Assembly (NCBI GenBank): GCA_029261895.1
Contig: JAJDAK010000091.1
Location: 1 to 64,000 of the forward strand
Origin: Deltaproteobacteria bacterium
Lineage (GTDB): Bacteria > Myxococcota_A > UBA9160 > SZUA-336
Reading direction: 5' to 3'
Length of the DNA stretch: 64,000 nt
In this document: positions 52,189 through 60,905 of the stretch, piece by piece
How positions within the stretch are numbered: the stretch's first letter is position 1
Layout of the letters: the number at the start of each line of letters is the position of its first letter
Notes under the pieces: generated by a model
The model's input: only the letters and a program-made list of their open reading frames with translations
The model's database searches: none
What the model was told of the DNA's origin: nothing
Made by a program: the position numbers and the translations under genes

Positions 52189-55100
52189 ATTGCTTTCGGA
52201 ACAAGGCAAGCAATTCCGGAGTAAGTAGTTGACCACCGAACTGCAGCTCGGCGCCCCGAAACCCGTTCGCGCGTAGTGCACGGTAGTGCATTCTCGCCAC
52301 ATCTAACGACACGGTTCCCGACGTACGGGGCGCAGCAGCTTCGTTGATAGATAGAACACTAGAGAGAACGCAGCCTGTGATCTCGAACGCGTTTAGGTAG
52401 GGAACCCACCCCATTCCTTTGAGCTCATTCTGCCCGCCAACAATACTGTGTTGCAGCGGCACGGGCGAGTGCACAAGCCCACCCTCCGTTGCGATCACGT
52501 CCCGTCTATGGTGCATACGCTGAATGATGTCCGGGGCCGACACACAATACGGAGCAGAATCATCAACAATGATGGTGCCAGGGCGGATATTTCGCGATAG
52601 AAGGACGTCAGGGCTGTTTGTCGCTCCCACGATAAGTGTTGAGAGATAGAAATCATCTTGAACATTCGGACGGGCCGTGAGGACCTGAACATCGCCTTCG
52701 AACGCAAACTCATCCGTAAGCGCAGAACCCAGCTCGTTTAGGCGCTTTGCATTGCTGAAAGCATCGCAAAGAATCAGCGAACTGGGGTGAGGTAGCTCAG
52801 CCAACATAAGACGAAGCACACAGCTTCCGACCGACCCAAGCCCGAGAAATCCGACTCTCTCTCTTCTCATGTCGCGACTTGTAACAGCCAAGGATTGCTC
52901 TATCGATAGGACGACTGCTGCGGAAGTGGTGGCGTGCCCGGTTGTAATCGGCGGATTGTTCGCGATGGTCGACAACCGTTTCGCATAGTCGCCGGTCGCG
53001 GATGGAAGAAGTCCGGTCAGACTCACGCATTTGGCACCGGCGCTGCCAGCGACGTCAACCGCGTCCAAGATCTCTTTTTCCAACAAGGGTACGTCGCCAT
53101 AGAGTCGACTTGCACCGCGTGGTATCAGCACTATGCCAATCGTGCCCATGGGAGTTCGATGAAGGCTGGCGACTCGCGGCCGCCCATCCAGCCAGTCGGC
53201 AATCTGATCGGATACTTGGGCCGTCTCCAAGTTGGACGGTATGTACGCAATGGCGGCTGCGTCGATCTGTTCCGCTACTGAGGATGCCTGCCAATACGAT
53301 ATCGGACTGTTTTGCGGCGTGAGGTCTGTGCGTGCATCCGGCAGAGTATCGACTTCGCCATCTTGTTGAGCCGCACGGTCCGATAGAGCCGCTGCGGCAC
53401 TGGCAACATCTGGGAAATCGAGTACGAATCGCACAGAGATTGCCTCATCGAACGACTCAGAAAGCGCGGCCGCAAGCTCGACGGCAGCCAGCGAATCCCC
53501 GCCGAGTTCAAAAAAGTCATCTTCGAGGCCCACGTCGGTACGCCCTAGTACTTCGGCCCACATCGACTGGAGCCGCTGTTCAAAAGGACTGCCTTCAAGT
53601 TGAACCGGCTCGAGCGACGCTTCGCGATCACGAATCGCGGCGAGTTTCGTTCTATCGATTTTTCCGTTTGAGGTTCGAGGAAGAGCTTCCAGACAAACGA
53701 ACTTCCTTGGAATCATTTCGCGCGGAAGTCGTCGTGCCAAGATCGTCCGAAACTCGGAAACGAGCGGCGCTCCCTCTATCGCCACGAAAGCCACCAGCGC
53801 GCGCGCAGTTCCCGCACCCACCAACAGAACCGCGGCCTCCTTCACGCTCGGGATCTCTAGTAGGGCTGTCTCGAGCTCCTCAAGTTCGACGCGATATCCA
53901 CCTATCTTGACCTGCTTATCCACTCGCCCGATAAACTCTAAGCAGCCATCGTCCGTGCTTCGTACGAAGTCACCGGTACGATACATACATCTCGATCGGA
54001 GATCGTCGAACGAATCGTCCAAGAAACGTTCTTCGTTCAATTCAGGGCGACCCAAGTAGCCACGCGCAACACCAGCACCCGCGATGTACAACTCTCCACG
54101 ACAACCCGGAGGAAGGGGATTACCCGCCTTGTCTAAAATGTACAGACTCGTGTTGCGGATTGGCCGACCGATGGGTGGCCACGTGGGCCATTCGGCCGCG
54201 GGTCCCGTTAGTGTGTGCGCGGTCGCAACATGTGTTTCTGTTGGACCATATTGGTTTTGGAGGCGCAGTCCAGGAATACGCTCGGCAAGCGCTCTGATCT
54301 TTTCAGTGATCCGCAGCGCCTCACCGGCGCACACGATTTCTTGAAGGGCTGTCTTCGCTGATGACTGTGCAGCCACCACCGCGACCTGTTCCAGTGCAAC
54401 TGGAGGCAGAAATACGCGGTTGACCGCTTCATGGGTCACGAGGCTCCAAAGCTCCTCTGGGTCGAAACGTTTTTCAGCTGGCCTAATGACTAACGTTCCA
54501 CCGAAACAAAGTGTTGAAAAAATCTCCTGGCAGGAGACGTCGAAACTCAGGGCCGCAAACTGCAGCGTTCTGGTGTCGGGGCCAAGCTTGGACTGACCGT
54601 CTTGCCATTGGATCAAATTGGCGATCGACCCGTGGGGCATCGCTACGCCCTTGGGATGTCCGGTTGTGCCCGATGTGTACATTACATAGGCAATGTCCGC
54701 AGCCGCGTTATGCATGATGACAGGCGCACCTGAACCGACAGCGTCTTCCCATTCGCCGTCTACCGCAAACGCGCTTCCACCGATGTTCGTCGCGTCAGCC
54801 ATCAGCTGTTTTGTTGTTACCACTACCTGAACACGAGCATCGCGTACCATGAAACGAAGCCGATCAACGGGATAGCTTCGGTTCAAGGGCACATATGCCC
54901 CACCGGCCAGCAGTATGCCCACGATTGCAATTACGGCGTCCGACGATCGCTCCGCAAACACGCCGACGTGGTCTTGCGGCTGGACGCCGAGGGATTGAAG
55001 TTTGCGAGCCACGCGACGCGCTCGGGCCAAAAGATCTGCGTAAGTGAGCACTTCGCCCTCGTGCGTTACGGCAGTCGCTTCCGGTGTTGCATCGGCTTGC

Positions 55101-56533
55101 TGTATAAATGCTGCATCGATACTTACAAATCGCTGCGGCTCTGTACGCTGACCATCAAAGAGACGGAGCACTCGAGAACGCTCACCTGGATCCATGAAAT
55201 CTATCTGCGAGATCGGGCGATCAGGGTCCTCGGCGCAGGCGCGGAGAGCGTTCTGGAAATAGCGAACGAGCGCGGCGATTCCCTTGCGGTCGAAGAGCTC
55301 GGTTTTGTACTCAACCCAACCAGCAATAGATGATGTATCTTCTTGCAAGCTGACGGTGAGATCAAAGCGTGACGTACCCGTATCAACCATTTCCCATTCC
55401 ATCACTTTAAGTCCCGCGATCTCACCTTCCCATGCAGATCCCCAGTTGGCGGGCCGGGTGCGGAGCAAAGTGAACATCACTTGAAAGAGTGGGCTTCGGC
55501 TTCCGGCCCTCGCGAGACGGAGCTCACTGACAAGATGCTGGAATGGAAACTCTCGATGCGCATATGCGCGACGACAGGTTTCGCTCACGCGGTCGACGAG
55601 TTCACGAAATGTTGGATCTCCATCTAAGTGCGTTCGCAGCGCAAGCGGATTCGCTGCAGAGCAAATAAGTTCATCTAACTCCGGGCTCCGTCGACGCCCT
55701 GCCGCCGCAACCAGGATGTCGTCCTGACCTGAGTATCGCTGGATAACCAGCTTGAAGGCTGCGAGGAAAACCATGAACCGCGTGGCGTCCTGCGCCTCAG
55801 CGAGGTTCGCCAGTTGTTGGTGCACGTCGTTAGAAATCCGGAATCGCTCAAACGCGCCCGCGGCACCTGCGGCGCGGTTCCGATCCGCTCTGGCTCCCAG
55901 ATCGATCGTTTCCGCTCCATCAAGTTCTGTCTGCCAGAAATCGCGGAGCTTCCGATATTCGTCGCTATCGAACCAGGCACGTTCGTCCTCTACGACATGG
56001 CGAAACTGCTGCACGGGCGCCGGTGGGGGCGAGAATGATTCACCCGATTGGGCCGCGTAATAGAGAAAAAACTCCGCAAAGAAACGATTTATACCCGGCG
56101 CGTCTAACACAATGTGGTGTAACTTCAATACCAAGAAATGGTCGTCTTCGGCGAGGCGGACAAGGAAGCACTCCACCAGGGGGCCTACTTGAAGGTCAAC
56201 CGACTGCCTTACGCGAGCTTCGATGAGAGTTTTCGCTCGCGCTACCCGCGTGCCAGCGGGCAGATTCGATAAATCCATGAGATCGATCTCGGTATGCATA
56301 GTTGGCCATATGAGTTGGACCGGCCTTCCCTCCCTCAGCTCAAATGTTGTTCGGAGCGTCTCGTGACGATCGCGAATCACTTCCAGCGCACGTTCAAACC
56401 GCCCGACGTCTACAACACCACCTAAGCGCATTCGCACGGCGTCTTGATATAGAGGAAGGCCAACGTGTTCTTGCTCATGAAGCCAAACTGCTAACTGAGC
56501 TGAAGCGAGGGGTGCAATGATTGGGTCGCTCAT
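52166..56533 (-). CDS. Single-module NRPS (C-A-PCP) with C-terminal AAR-like reductase domain
   Basis: The protein is 1455 residues from ATG 56533. The C domain (4-430) has HHIVLDA at 139-145 (usual HHxxxDG with Ala for Gly). The A domain (470-960) has TSGTTGHPKG at 620-629, YGPTETHVAT, YRTGD and NGKIDR; hand-read specificity residues D-V-Q-V-V-A-Q-V-A recall proline-type codes. The PCP has GGDSL with Ser at 1014. The last 370 residues are not a thioesterase or SDR reductase: PITTGHATTSAAVV (about 1195-1208), GFLGLGSVGSCVLRLM and FEITGCVLSSV (Cys about 1388) align by eye with TTGN, the Rossmann loop and the catalytic Cys of cyanobacterial acyl-ACP reductase. An aminoacyl or peptidyl aldehyde product is inferred. 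Confidence 0.85.
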   Translation of the reverse strand: MSDPIIAPLASAQLAVWLHEQEHVGLPLYQDAVRMRLGGVVDVGRFERALEVIRDRHETLRTTFELREGRPVQLIWPTMHTEIDLMDLSNLPAGTRVARAKTLIEARVRQSVDLQVGPLVECFLVRLAEDDHFLVLKLHHIVLDAPGINRFFAEFFLYYAAQSGESFSPPPAPVQQFRHVVEDERAWFDSDEYRKLRDFWQTELDGAETIDLGARADRNRAAGAAGAFERFRISNDVHQQLANLAEAQDATRFMVFLAAFKLVIQRYSGQDDILVAAAGRRRSPELDELICSAANPLALRTHLDGDPTFRELVDRVSETCRRAYAHREFPFQHLVSELRLARAGSRSPLFQVMFTLLRTRPANWGSAWEGEIAGLKVMEWEMVDTGTSRFDLTVSLQEDTSSIAGWVEYKTELFDRKGIAALVRYFQNALRACAEDPDRPISQIDFMDPGERSRVLRLFDGQRTEPQRFVSIDAAFIQQADATPEATAVTHEGEVLTYADLLARARRVARKLQSLGVQPQDHVGVFAERSSDAVIAIVGILLAGGAYVPLNRSYPVDRLRFMVRDARVQVVVTTKQLMADATNIGGSAFAVDGEWEDAVGSGAPVIMHNAAADIAYVMYTSGTTGHPKGVAMPHGSIANLIQWQDGQSKLGPDTRTLQFAALSFDVSCQEIFSTLCFGGTLVIRPAEKRFDPEELWSLVTHEAVNRVFLPPVALEQVAVVAAQSSAKTALQEIVCAGEALRITEKIRALAERIPGLRLQNQYGPTETHVATAHTLTGPAAEWPTWPPIGRPIRNTSLYILDKAGNPLPPGCRGELYIAGAGVARGYLGRPELNEERFLDDSFDDLRSRCMYRTGDFVRSTDDGCLEFIGRVDKQVKIGGYRVELEELETALLEIPSVKEAAVLLVGAGTARALVAFVAIEGAPLVSEFRTILARRLPREMIPRKFVCLEALPRTSNGKIDRTKLAAIRDREASLEPVQLEGSPFEQRLQSMWAEVLGRTDVGLEDDFFELGGDSLAAVELAAALSESFDEAISVRFVLDFPDVASAAAALSDRAAQQDGEVDTLPDARTDLTPQNSPISYWQASSVAEQIDAAAIAYIPSNLETAQVSDQIADWLDGRPRVASLHRTPMGTIGIVLIPRGASRLYGDVPLLEKEILDAVDVAGSAGAKCVSLTGLLPSATGDYAKRLSTIANNPPITTGHATTSAAVVLSIEQSLAVTSRDMRRERVGFLGLGSVGSCVLRLMLAELPHPSSLILCDAFSNAKRLNELGSALTDEFAFEGDVQVLTARPNVQDDFYLSTLIVGATNSPDVLLSRNIRPGTIIVDDSAPYCVSAPDIIQRMHHRRDVIATEGGLVHSPVPLQHSIVGGQNELKGMGWVPYLNAFEITGCVLSSVLSINEAAAPRTSGTVSLDVARMHYRALRANGFRGAELQFGGQLLTPELLALFRKQFNADAYQ

Positions 56534-56673
56534 ATGGGACAACAATCATACAAACAGACGTGGTCGTTCGTCTATGTCTCCTTCAGCGCTCCGACGGCGC
56601 AAATGATGTTTACAAACTCAATTGAATCTCAGAAACATCATTGAAAGATCATGATGACGCTGCACAGATCAAT

Positions 56674-56883
56674 CTAGAGTCTAAAATCGTCACCCTGCCA
56701 CGGTTCTTGATCGACCGCAGGTTCGCCAAAGACGTCACGCAATTGATCAATCCAGTCGAGCGTGGCGTCGAGCGTAGGAAGGGGTGGGTGTTCGCGTTCA
56801 TGCTGGGCGATGAACGCGTTCATCTCGTTGAACGATGCGAGTGCTCTCGCAGAAAACCATGGGCTTCCGTCGTTCTTCGTCAT
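56674..56883 (-). CDS. Small hypothetical partner of the AbiEii-like nucleotidyltransferase
   Basis: The 69-residue protein overlaps the stop of the nucleotidyltransferase gene as ATGA, so they are translated together. The sequence (MTKNDGSPWFSARALASFNE...) is acidic and helical with no motif known to me. A toxin-antitoxin-like pair or a small accessory subunit is possible from the context. Its Asp/Glu-rich C-terminus could mimic or shield a nucleotide site, but this is speculation. Confidence 0.65.
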   Translation of the reverse strand: MTKNDGSPWFSARALASFNEMNAFIAQHEREHPPLPTLDATLDWIDQLRDVFGEPAVDQEPWQGDDFRL

Positions 56884-57431
56884 GTCCGATCTATCATACT
56901 CAAGAGTCGATCGAGATCTGGTTCTCGACCGAAAATACGAAAGTACTCCCGCACTCGGTCCAAATTGATATCCGAACCCATTTGCAGCAGTCGTTGTATG
57001 TCCGCAAGATCATGAAAATAGCGTACCGGATTGCTCGTAGCGCCCTGGATCTTGAGGCCGATCAAATCTTCGATCCCCACAACCGGGACGTCATCTCGCC
57101 CGATCACCGAGTAGCGTTCCGCATTGCTTAGCATGCGCACGGCGTGTTCACGATGCGCCCAAAGAAAATCGACTCGGCCCTTCAAGGCGTCATCCGAAAT
57201 ATAGTTCGCCGCATCGTCACTTCGCATTACTCGGCGGTAACCCATCGCCAGTACGATACTCTCGGCATCATCCGCGCGGTCACGGTCCACGAGAAAATCC
57301 AAATCGGCAGTGGCACGGCCGGCTCCATGGGGCGTAAGCGCAAGACCGCCGATCAGCGCATAGGAAATCTCCGCGCTGGCGAACGCCTCTGCTAAGTCCT
57401 TGAGTACCGCCCGTAGGTCCATATCTCGCAT
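56880..57431 (-). CDS. Nucleotidyltransferase-fold protein (AbiEii/MNT-like)
   Basis: The 183-residue protein has the polymerase-beta-like signature GG (28-29) followed by ATADLDFLVD (Asp43, Asp45), IVLAMGYRRV, RVDFLWAHREHAVRML, and VVGIEDLIGLKIQGATSNPVR with YFHDLADIQRLL. This pattern is that of AbiEii/AbiGii toxins and other DUF1814-like nucleotidyltransferases, which may add nucleotides to RNA. It lies beside a VapBC module and has a coupled 69-residue partner downstream, so it may be an addiction or defence unit. Confidence 0.8.
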   Translation of the reverse strand: MRDMDLRAVLKDLAEAFASAEISYALIGGLALTPHGAGRATADLDFLVDRDRADDAESIVLAMGYRRVMRSDDAANYISDDALKGRVDFLWAHREHAVRMLSNAERYSVIGRDDVPVVGIEDLIGLKIQGATSNPVRYFHDLADIQRLLQMGSDINLDRVREYFRIFGREPDLDRLLSMIDRT

Positions 57432-57467
57432 AATCTACTGCATCTGACGGGGACCGAGTGGAGAGAA

Positions 57468-57854
57468 CTACCAGATGGACTGTACGTGAGGGTAGTCGTG
57501 AATGCGGGCGTCTGGAGTCAGGACTGGCACCGCATGCTGCAGCGCCGTGGCGACAATCATGCGATCCGCCGGATCTGGATGAAATTCACCCGGAAGTTTG
57601 GTGCTTTGCAGCGCTACGGCGGGGCTTAGTGGTGCGAGTGTCACGCCTGGAAGCGACAGTGCCGTATCGATCCAATCCTCGACGGACCGATCCAATTCAA
57701 TACGTCGTTTGGCAACCAGCATTGCGACTTCCCAGACGCTGATGGCAGGCACAAGGAGTTCGTGATCGCGATCGATGGTCTTTTTTGCACGCTTCGAAAG
57801 GCAATCCGGATCAGCTGCGAGCCAGATCCAGCTCGCCGTATCCAATACGATCAA
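57468..57854 (-). CDS. VapC-type PIN-domain toxin
   Basis: The 128-residue PIN ribonuclease has its metal-binding residues in MIVLDTASW (Asp5), SVWEVAML (Glu42) and HPDPADRMIVATA (Asp94/Asp97), with LLTPDARI-like VLTPDARIHDYP (Asp115) at the end. These toxins cut tRNA or mRNA. Its ATG overlaps the antitoxin stop (ATGA). It closely resembles type II VapC of the PIN_Sll0205-like class. Confidence 0.92.
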   Translation of the reverse strand: MIVLDTASWIWLAADPDCLSKRAKKTIDRDHELLVPAISVWEVAMLVAKRRIELDRSVEDWIDTALSLPGVTLAPLSPAVALQSTKLPGEFHPDPADRMIVATALQHAVPVLTPDARIHDYPHVQSIW

Positions 57855-58072
57855 CGCTTGGCTTCCCAGTCTTCATCCAACGGGCGAGTCAGGTCAGCAT
57901 CGAGGTAGGTCACGCTACCGAGCAAAGAATCCGCACGTGCTTCCACGGGCCGGAGCTCCGCGACCGCAACGCCGTGCCGCGTAATTTCTATCGACTCCTT
58001 GGTTTCGGCCACCATGCGGACATACTCCGTTGCTCGTTGGCGGAATTCGCCGACTGGTATTGTTTTAGCCAT
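57851..58072 (-). CDS. Phd/YefM-type antitoxin
   Basis: The 73-residue protein begins MAKTIPVGEFRQRATEYVRMV, the Phd/YefM DNA-binding fold, followed by IEITRHGVAVAELRP, the conserved strand of this family. The C-terminus should wrap the PIN toxin. I set the start at ATG 58072; a 28-residue upstream frame is from an AT-rich spacer (58073-58157), the likely promoter and operator. Antitoxin first, toxin second is the normal order. Confidence 0.9.
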   Translation of the reverse strand: MAKTIPVGEFRQRATEYVRMVAETKESIEITRHGVAVAELRPVEARADSLLGSVTYLDADLTRPLDEDWEAKR

Positions 58073-58157
58073 AATTAACGCTTTATAGCTATTATTTCGG
58101 CCAAAATCTACTAATTCTTGAAATTCTTTTATTTTCAAATAGTTACAGAGACTCACT

Positions 58158-59453
58158 TTACTGCATTCCGTGCCGTTTCAACTTCTTGTAGAGCGCTTCG
58201 CGCGTGATACCGAGTGTGCGGGCGGTAGCGATGCGACGGTCGCCGTGTGCTTCAAGGGCCCGACGCAGCACCCAGGCTTCGAAGCGCGCCATGGTGTGGC
58301 GCAGGGTTTCCGTGTCAGTGGATCGCGGCAATGCGGGGTCGAGCCCCTGAATCTGCGGGCTCAGCATACGCGCGGTGATCTCGACCTCGTCGGTAACACT
58401 TGCGACGATGCGTGCGACTTCGTTTTCGAGTTCGCGGACATTGCCAGGCCAACGGTAAGCCTCGAGCAATCGTATCGCGTCGGACGCGGCTTTTGTCGGT
58501 GCGGTTCCCTCGGGATACCCACTCAGAAAATGCGTGACCAAATGAACGATATCTTCTGTGCGTGCACGTAGCGGAGGTAGGCAAATCGGAAATACGTTGA
58601 GCCGATAGAAGAGGTCCTGGCGAAATACGCCCTGCTCCACCGCCTCGCTGAGTTCGCGATTGGTTGCGGCGATGATGCGCGCGTCCACCGTCACTTCGCG
58701 CTCCGAACCCAGCGGTCTGAGCCGCCCCTCCTGCAAGACACGCAGAAGTTTCACCTGGAAGCCTAAGGAAGTCTCGCCGATCTCATCCAGAAAGAGCGTG
58801 CCTGCATTGGCTTCAACGAATAACCCGGGGCGCGAACGGTTTGCGCCGGTGAATGCGCCGCGCTCATGACCGAAGAGTTCGCTCTCCAAAAGCGTTTCCG
58901 GAAATGCCGCACAATTTATCGCAACAAATTCACCCGCCGATCGTTTGCCACTCTGGTGAATGCTGCGCGCGATGACTTCTTTACCCGTGCCCGTCTCACC
59001 CTCGAGCAGGACCGTCGCTTCACTGTGTTGCGCTTTTTGCACAAGCTCGAGACATAATTGCATCGCTCGACTTCGGGCGATGAGCCCTTGCTGCCGTCGA
59101 ATCGGCACGAGGTGACGTTGGCGTTTCTCGATCGAGTCGAGGCGACTGGCCAGGCTATCGGCGAGTGCTGCATCTCGAACGATGATCTCTTCCGCGCCTG
59201 CGGCAAGAAGTTCTACCGCGTCGGTAACTTGATTCGCATCAACCCAAGCAACCACGGGCACGTGCGTGCGACGTTTACGCAGCCAACGCAGGTCCGACAG
59301 CGCTGCGTCGATCTCATCGCGGTCGAGACATACCGCTCTAAATTGATGATCGGTCATCAGCGACGCCGCATCGTCGCGATCGCAAACAACCATAGAAGTA
59401 CTGTCGTCGTCGGTGTACATCCGATCGGACAAAACCAAAACTCGCTCGGCCAT
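58158..59453 (-). CDS. Sigma-54-dependent regulator (NtrC-type) with degenerate receiver
   Basis: This 431-residue protein has an N-terminal receiver-like domain (1-115) in which the usual Lys is replaced (EEIIVRDA) and the phospho-Asp pocket is unclear. An AAA+ sigma-54 interaction domain follows, with Walker A GETGTGKE (152-159), GAFTGA (199-204) and Walker B GTLFLDEIGE. A Fis-type HTH at the end (HGDRRIATARTLGITREALYKKLKR) binds DNA. It is probably not a standard phosphorylated response regulator; no histidine kinase is adjacent. A matching -24/-12 promoter lies 43 bases upstream of its start, so it may control itself. Confidence 0.92.
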   Translation of the reverse strand: MAERVLVLSDRMYTDDDSTSMVVCDRDDAASLMTDHQFRAVCLDRDEIDAALSDLRWLRKRRTHVPVVAWVDANQVTDAVELLAAGAEEIIVRDAALADSLASRLDSIEKRQRHLVPIRRQQGLIARSRAMQLCLELVQKAQHSEATVLLEGETGTGKEVIARSIHQSGKRSAGEFVAINCAAFPETLLESELFGHERGAFTGANRSRPGLFVEANAGTLFLDEIGETSLGFQVKLLRVLQEGRLRPLGSEREVTVDARIIAATNRELSEAVEQGVFRQDLFYRLNVFPICLPPLRARTEDIVHLVTHFLSGYPEGTAPTKAASDAIRLLEAYRWPGNVRELENEVARIVASVTDEVEITARMLSPQIQGLDPALPRSTDTETLRHTMARFEAWVLRRALEAHGDRRIATARTLGITREALYKKLKRHGMQ

Positions 59454-59495
59454 GTGAACCCTCCTTTACAAACCTCAGGTGAGATCCCTACAGAG

Positions 59496-59511
59496 AGCAA
59501 GACACGTGCCA
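59496..59511 (-). promoter_or_regulatory. Sigma-54 (-24/-12) promoter for the NtrC-type gene
   Basis: Read on the minus strand this is TGGCACG, four bases, TTGCT, which agrees fully with the sigma-54 consensus TGGCACG-N4-TTGC(A/T). The predicted start would be about 12 bases beyond the -12 element, some 30 bases before the ATG at 59453, and a GGAGGG site precedes the ATG. It is the only such match I noticed in the window. Confidence 0.8.
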
Positions 59512-59597
59512 AACTTTGATCTGGGGATTGCCGACCCAAAGCCGAACTCTTGCCACAAACGGCGAACAGACCACCGCAATCGGCTAGCCCTGGAGCG

Positions 59598-60218
59598 CTA
59601 AGAAACGGCGCTGCGGATCAGTTGTTGGAGCTCGGCGAGCCCGGCGTCGAAGAAGAAATGATCCGCGGCGGGGATGACGTCGAGGCGTGCGTTGGGAATC
59701 GAAGAGAGCTGTTCGGAGAGCAAATCGATGGGCGCATACTTATCGCGGCCGCCCACGATCACGTGAATGGGTCCCTGGAAATCTTTTAGCGGCAGTTCAC
59801 GAAGTGGATCGGCGGGCGGCGCAACCAAGAGGAGTTCGCGCAAACGGACATCGCGCAACGCAACACGCGCCGCGGCAACCGCGCCGAAGGAATATCCTGC
59901 CGCGACCAGCGGACCGTCAACGCTCTCGGCTAGATGCTCGGTTGCTGCATCATAATCCGATTCGGCGTCGGGCCATTCGCCACTGGGGACCCCCTGACTC
60001 GCGCCAACGCCGCGCCAGTTGAAGCGTACGGACGCGAGCCCCTCGCGATAGACCGCGTACGCGATCTCGTTAAGCACGGGGTGGTCCGCGGTCCCGCCCA
60101 TTAGAGGATGGGCGGGTGCGATCACCGCACCGCCGTTCGTGCCTGCCTGCCACACACCTTCGAGCACAAGGCCGTGGGAGGTGACGGGAATCGTGATCAT
60201 AAGCTCGCGCCAAGTCAT
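59598..60218 (-). CDS. Alpha/beta hydrolase
   Basis: The 206-residue protein of the dienelactone-hydrolase or YtnP-like small alpha/beta hydrolase type has APAHPLMGGT (oxyanion strand), SVRFNWRGVGASQG, the nucleophile elbow GYSFGAVAA, and the acid/His pair VGGRDKYAP with AADHFFF. The catalytic Ser, Asp and His are all present. ATG 60218 is used; an internal ATG at 60200 is possible. It lies between the sigma-54 regulator and nth, divergent from nth. Confidence 0.85.
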   Translation of the reverse strand: MTWRELMITIPVTSHGLVLEGVWQAGTNGGAVIAPAHPLMGGTADHPVLNEIAYAVYREGLASVRFNWRGVGASQGVPSGEWPDAESDYDAATEHLAESVDGPLVAAGYSFGAVAAARVALRDVRLRELLLVAPPADPLRELPLKDFQGPIHVIVGGRDKYAPIDLLSEQLSSIPNARLDVIPAADHFFFDAGLAELQQLIRSAVS

Positions 60219-60254
60219 CACCTAAGACTACGCGATCTGCGCTAATCTGGCTCA

Positions 60255-60905
60255 ATGCCTCGAGAATCCAAAGCCAAGAAGGCGGAACGCGCAAAGCGCA
60301 TCGTGAAGCTGCTCTTCAAGACGCATCCCGACGCGAATTGTGAGCTCCAGTACGTCGATCCGTTCGAACTCATCAGCTCGACGATTCTCTCGGCGCAGTG
60401 CACCGACAAGGTCGTCAACACGGTGACACCGGGGCTCTTCGCGAAATATCCCAACGCCGCGAAACTGGCGAAAGCGCCACAGGAATCGGTGGAGAAACTG
60501 ATTCGGCGCACGGGATTCTACCGCAACAAAGCGAAGAATCTCATTGGGATGGCGAAGGCGGTGATGGAAAACCACGGCGGCCAGATCCCCAAGACGCTCG
60601 AAGAACTGGTCAAGCTACCTGGCGTGGGGCGAAAGACCGCGAACGTTGTGTTGGGGAGTGCGTTCGATACCCCGGGACTCGTGGTCGATACACACGTGAC
60701 GCGTCTTGCAAATCGCATGGGCCTCACCAAGCAACACGACGCCGTGAAGATCGAACACGAATTAATGGAACTCATCGATGAAAAAGATTGGACGATGTTT
60801 TCTCATGCGATGATTTTCCACGGTCGTCGCATCTGCCCCGCAAGAACGCCGCTCTGTGACACCTGCCCGATCTACGATGACTGTTGGTATCCGAAATCCA
60901 AATGA
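60255..60905 (+). CDS. nth: Endonuclease III (DNA glycosylase)
   Basis: The 216-residue base-excision enzyme has the helix-hairpin-helix LPGVGRKTANVVL with catalytic Lys127, Asp145 in LVVDTHVTR, and the C-terminal 4Fe-4S cluster loop C-x6-C-x2-C-x5-C (CPARTPLCDTCPIYDDC). It removes oxidised pyrimidines and cuts at abasic sites. Its stop overlaps the Nudix gene as ATGA. Confidence 0.97.
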   Translation: MPRESKAKKAERAKRIVKLLFKTHPDANCELQYVDPFELISSTILSAQCTDKVVNTVTPGLFAKYPNAAKLAKAPQESVEKLIRRTGFYRNKAKNLIGMAKAVMENHGGQIPKTLEELVKLPGVGRKTANVVLGSAFDTPGLVVDTHVTRLANRMGLTKQHDAVKIEHELMELIDEKDWTMFSHAMIFHGRRICPARTPLCDTCPIYDDCWYPKSK

